The notes under the pieces are model-generated. The model saw nothing but the letters and a program-made list of their open reading frames with translations, searched no databases and was not told the DNA's origin. 6,152 bases of DNA from Gemmatimonadota bacterium (GTDB taxonomy: Bacteria; Gemmatimonadota; Gemmatimonadetes; Longimicrobiales; Gaopeijiaceae), in NCBI GenBank assembly GCA_030618065.1, contig JAUXEE010000138.1:1-6152 (forward strand). Reading direction: 5' to 3'. The position numbers and the translations under genes are program-made. Numbering within the stretch: the stretch's first letter is position 1; each line of letters opens with the position of its first letter. Below, piece by piece: positions 5,394-6,152 of the stretch.

Positions 5394-6152
5394 ATGATCG
5401 GTCCCGAGCTACAGCCTGAGATCCTCCTGGCCTCGGCCAGCTGGGACCGATTCACCCTCCTGGGTTTTGAAGTCCACATCTCCGTCCTCATCGGTGTGGT
5501 CTATCTGGCGTCCATCTATCTGTTCGCGGTTGGGCCGGCCCGAGAGAAATACGGGTGGCATGCGGAACCGGTATCACCGTGGAGGAAGGCCAGCTTCCTT
5601 GGGGCCGTGGCCCTTATCTTCTTCTCCCTGGACGGCCCCCTTCACACACTCTCCGACGAATACCTCTTCAGTGCCCACATGGTGCAGCACATGCTGCTCA
5701 TGCTGGTGATGCCGCCCTTCCTCATCATGGGATTGCCTCCATGGCTCATCAGGAAGGCGATGGAGAGACCCGGTGTGGCCCGAATCGCCCGTTTTCTCAC
5801 CCACCCGGCGGTGGCCTTCCTGGCCTATAATGTGACCTTCATCGGCTGGCACCTTCCCCAGATGTACAACTGGGCTCTGGTGAGCCATGACCTGCACATC
5901 TTCCAGCATCTCATGTTCATGTCGGTGGCGGTGATGATGTGGTGGCCGGTGGTGAATCCCGTGCCGGAGCTGGAGCGGATTCCCACGGGGCCCCTTCTGA
6001 TGATGTACATCTTCGCCTTCGGGATTCCTTCCACCCTGGTCTCGGCTCTCATCACCCTCTCGGACTCGGTCTTCTACCCCTGGTATGAGGCGGCTCCCCG
6101 CATTACATCCCTTTCGCCCATGGACGATCAGCGTCTGGGGGGACTCATCATG
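5394..6152 (+). CDS. ctaG: caa3 oxidase assembly factor CtaG (3' end outside window)
   Basis: The frame runs without a stop from ATG 5394 to the right edge, giving 253 residues of a polytopic membrane protein of the caa3_CtaG family (PF09678 type). Bacillus CtaG is needed to form active caa3 oxidase, and a role in copper delivery to CuB is proposed; it is unrelated to Cox11, which has also been called CtaG. The conserved histidines are in SAHMVQHMLLM (His95, His99), GWHLP (His153) and HDLHIFQH (His165, 168, 172). The last residues, MDDQRLGGLIM, match the family's C-terminal D-Q-x-x-[AG]-G-x-x-M motif, so most of the protein is inside the window. Upstream is AGGGG (5378-5382), 11 nt from the ATG, a somewhat long but usable spacing. 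It starts 19 nt after coxD, so it is almost certainly cotranscribed. No Cox11 or Sco gene is visible. Confidence 0.92.
   Translation, partial: MIGPELQPEILLASASWDRFTLLGFEVHISVLIGVVYLASIYLFAVGPAREKYGWHAEPVSPWRKASFLGAVALIFFSLDGPLHTLSDEYLFSAHMVQHMLLMLVMPPFLIMGLPPWLIRKAMERPGVARIARFLTHPAVAFLAYNVTFIGWHLPQMYNWALVSHDLHIFQHLMFMSVAVMMWWPVVNPVPELERIPTGPLLMMYIFAFGIPSTLVSALITLSDSVFYPWYEAAPRITSLSPMDDQRLGGLIM

Overview
The window is GC-rich bacterial chromosome carrying most of an operon for a caa3-type (cytochrome c-fused) haem-copper cytochrome c oxidase, with unrelated housekeeping-type genes upstream. Two predicted lipoproteins (the DUF192 protein and CoxB) point to a didermic or at least lipoprotein-processing bacterium. 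The short CoxC, the extended CoxA, the lipoprotein CoxB with fused cytochrome c, and the long single-cysteine Trm112-like protein together suggest a phylum such as Gemmatimonadota or a neighbouring GC-rich lineage. That placement is inference only, since no phylogenetic marker lies in the window.

Layout: (1) Bases 2-292 hold the C-terminal end of a class V PLP-dependent aminotransferase gene (+ strand) that enters from the left. (2) A DUF192 lipoprotein gene (- strand, 368-886) converges on it; its 3' end carries an in-phase 21-nt tandem duplication. (3) A divergent intergenic region (887-1015) contains an AT-rich, promoter-like block and a strong stem-loop. (4) A small Trm112-like gene (1016-1273, + strand) follows. 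(5) A 194-nt leader (1274-1467) with two short hairpins and no convincing gene precedes the oxidase genes. (6) coxB, coxA, coxC, coxD and ctaG (1468 to the right edge) run on the + strand with gaps of only 13-19 nt, so they are very probably one transcript. The last gene is cut by the window edge.

How the genes work together: CoxB takes electrons through its own C-terminal haem c and passes them by the binuclear CuA centre to CoxA. CoxA holds the low-spin haem and the haem/CuB oxygen-reducing site and pumps protons; all D- and K-channel markers of the A1 class are present. CoxC and CoxD are the accessory membrane subunits. CtaG is the membrane factor associated with assembly of caa3 oxidases, probably through copper delivery to CuB. 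Haem a synthesis genes (ctaA, ctaB) and a Sco-type CuA chaperone are not in the window.

I see no sign of a new defence, mobile or RNA system here. The points worth a second look are modest: a nine-residue insertion in the CuA domain of CoxB, a Trm112-like protein lacking the zinc cysteines, the duplicated gene end of the DUF192 protein, and the divergent-region stem-loop.
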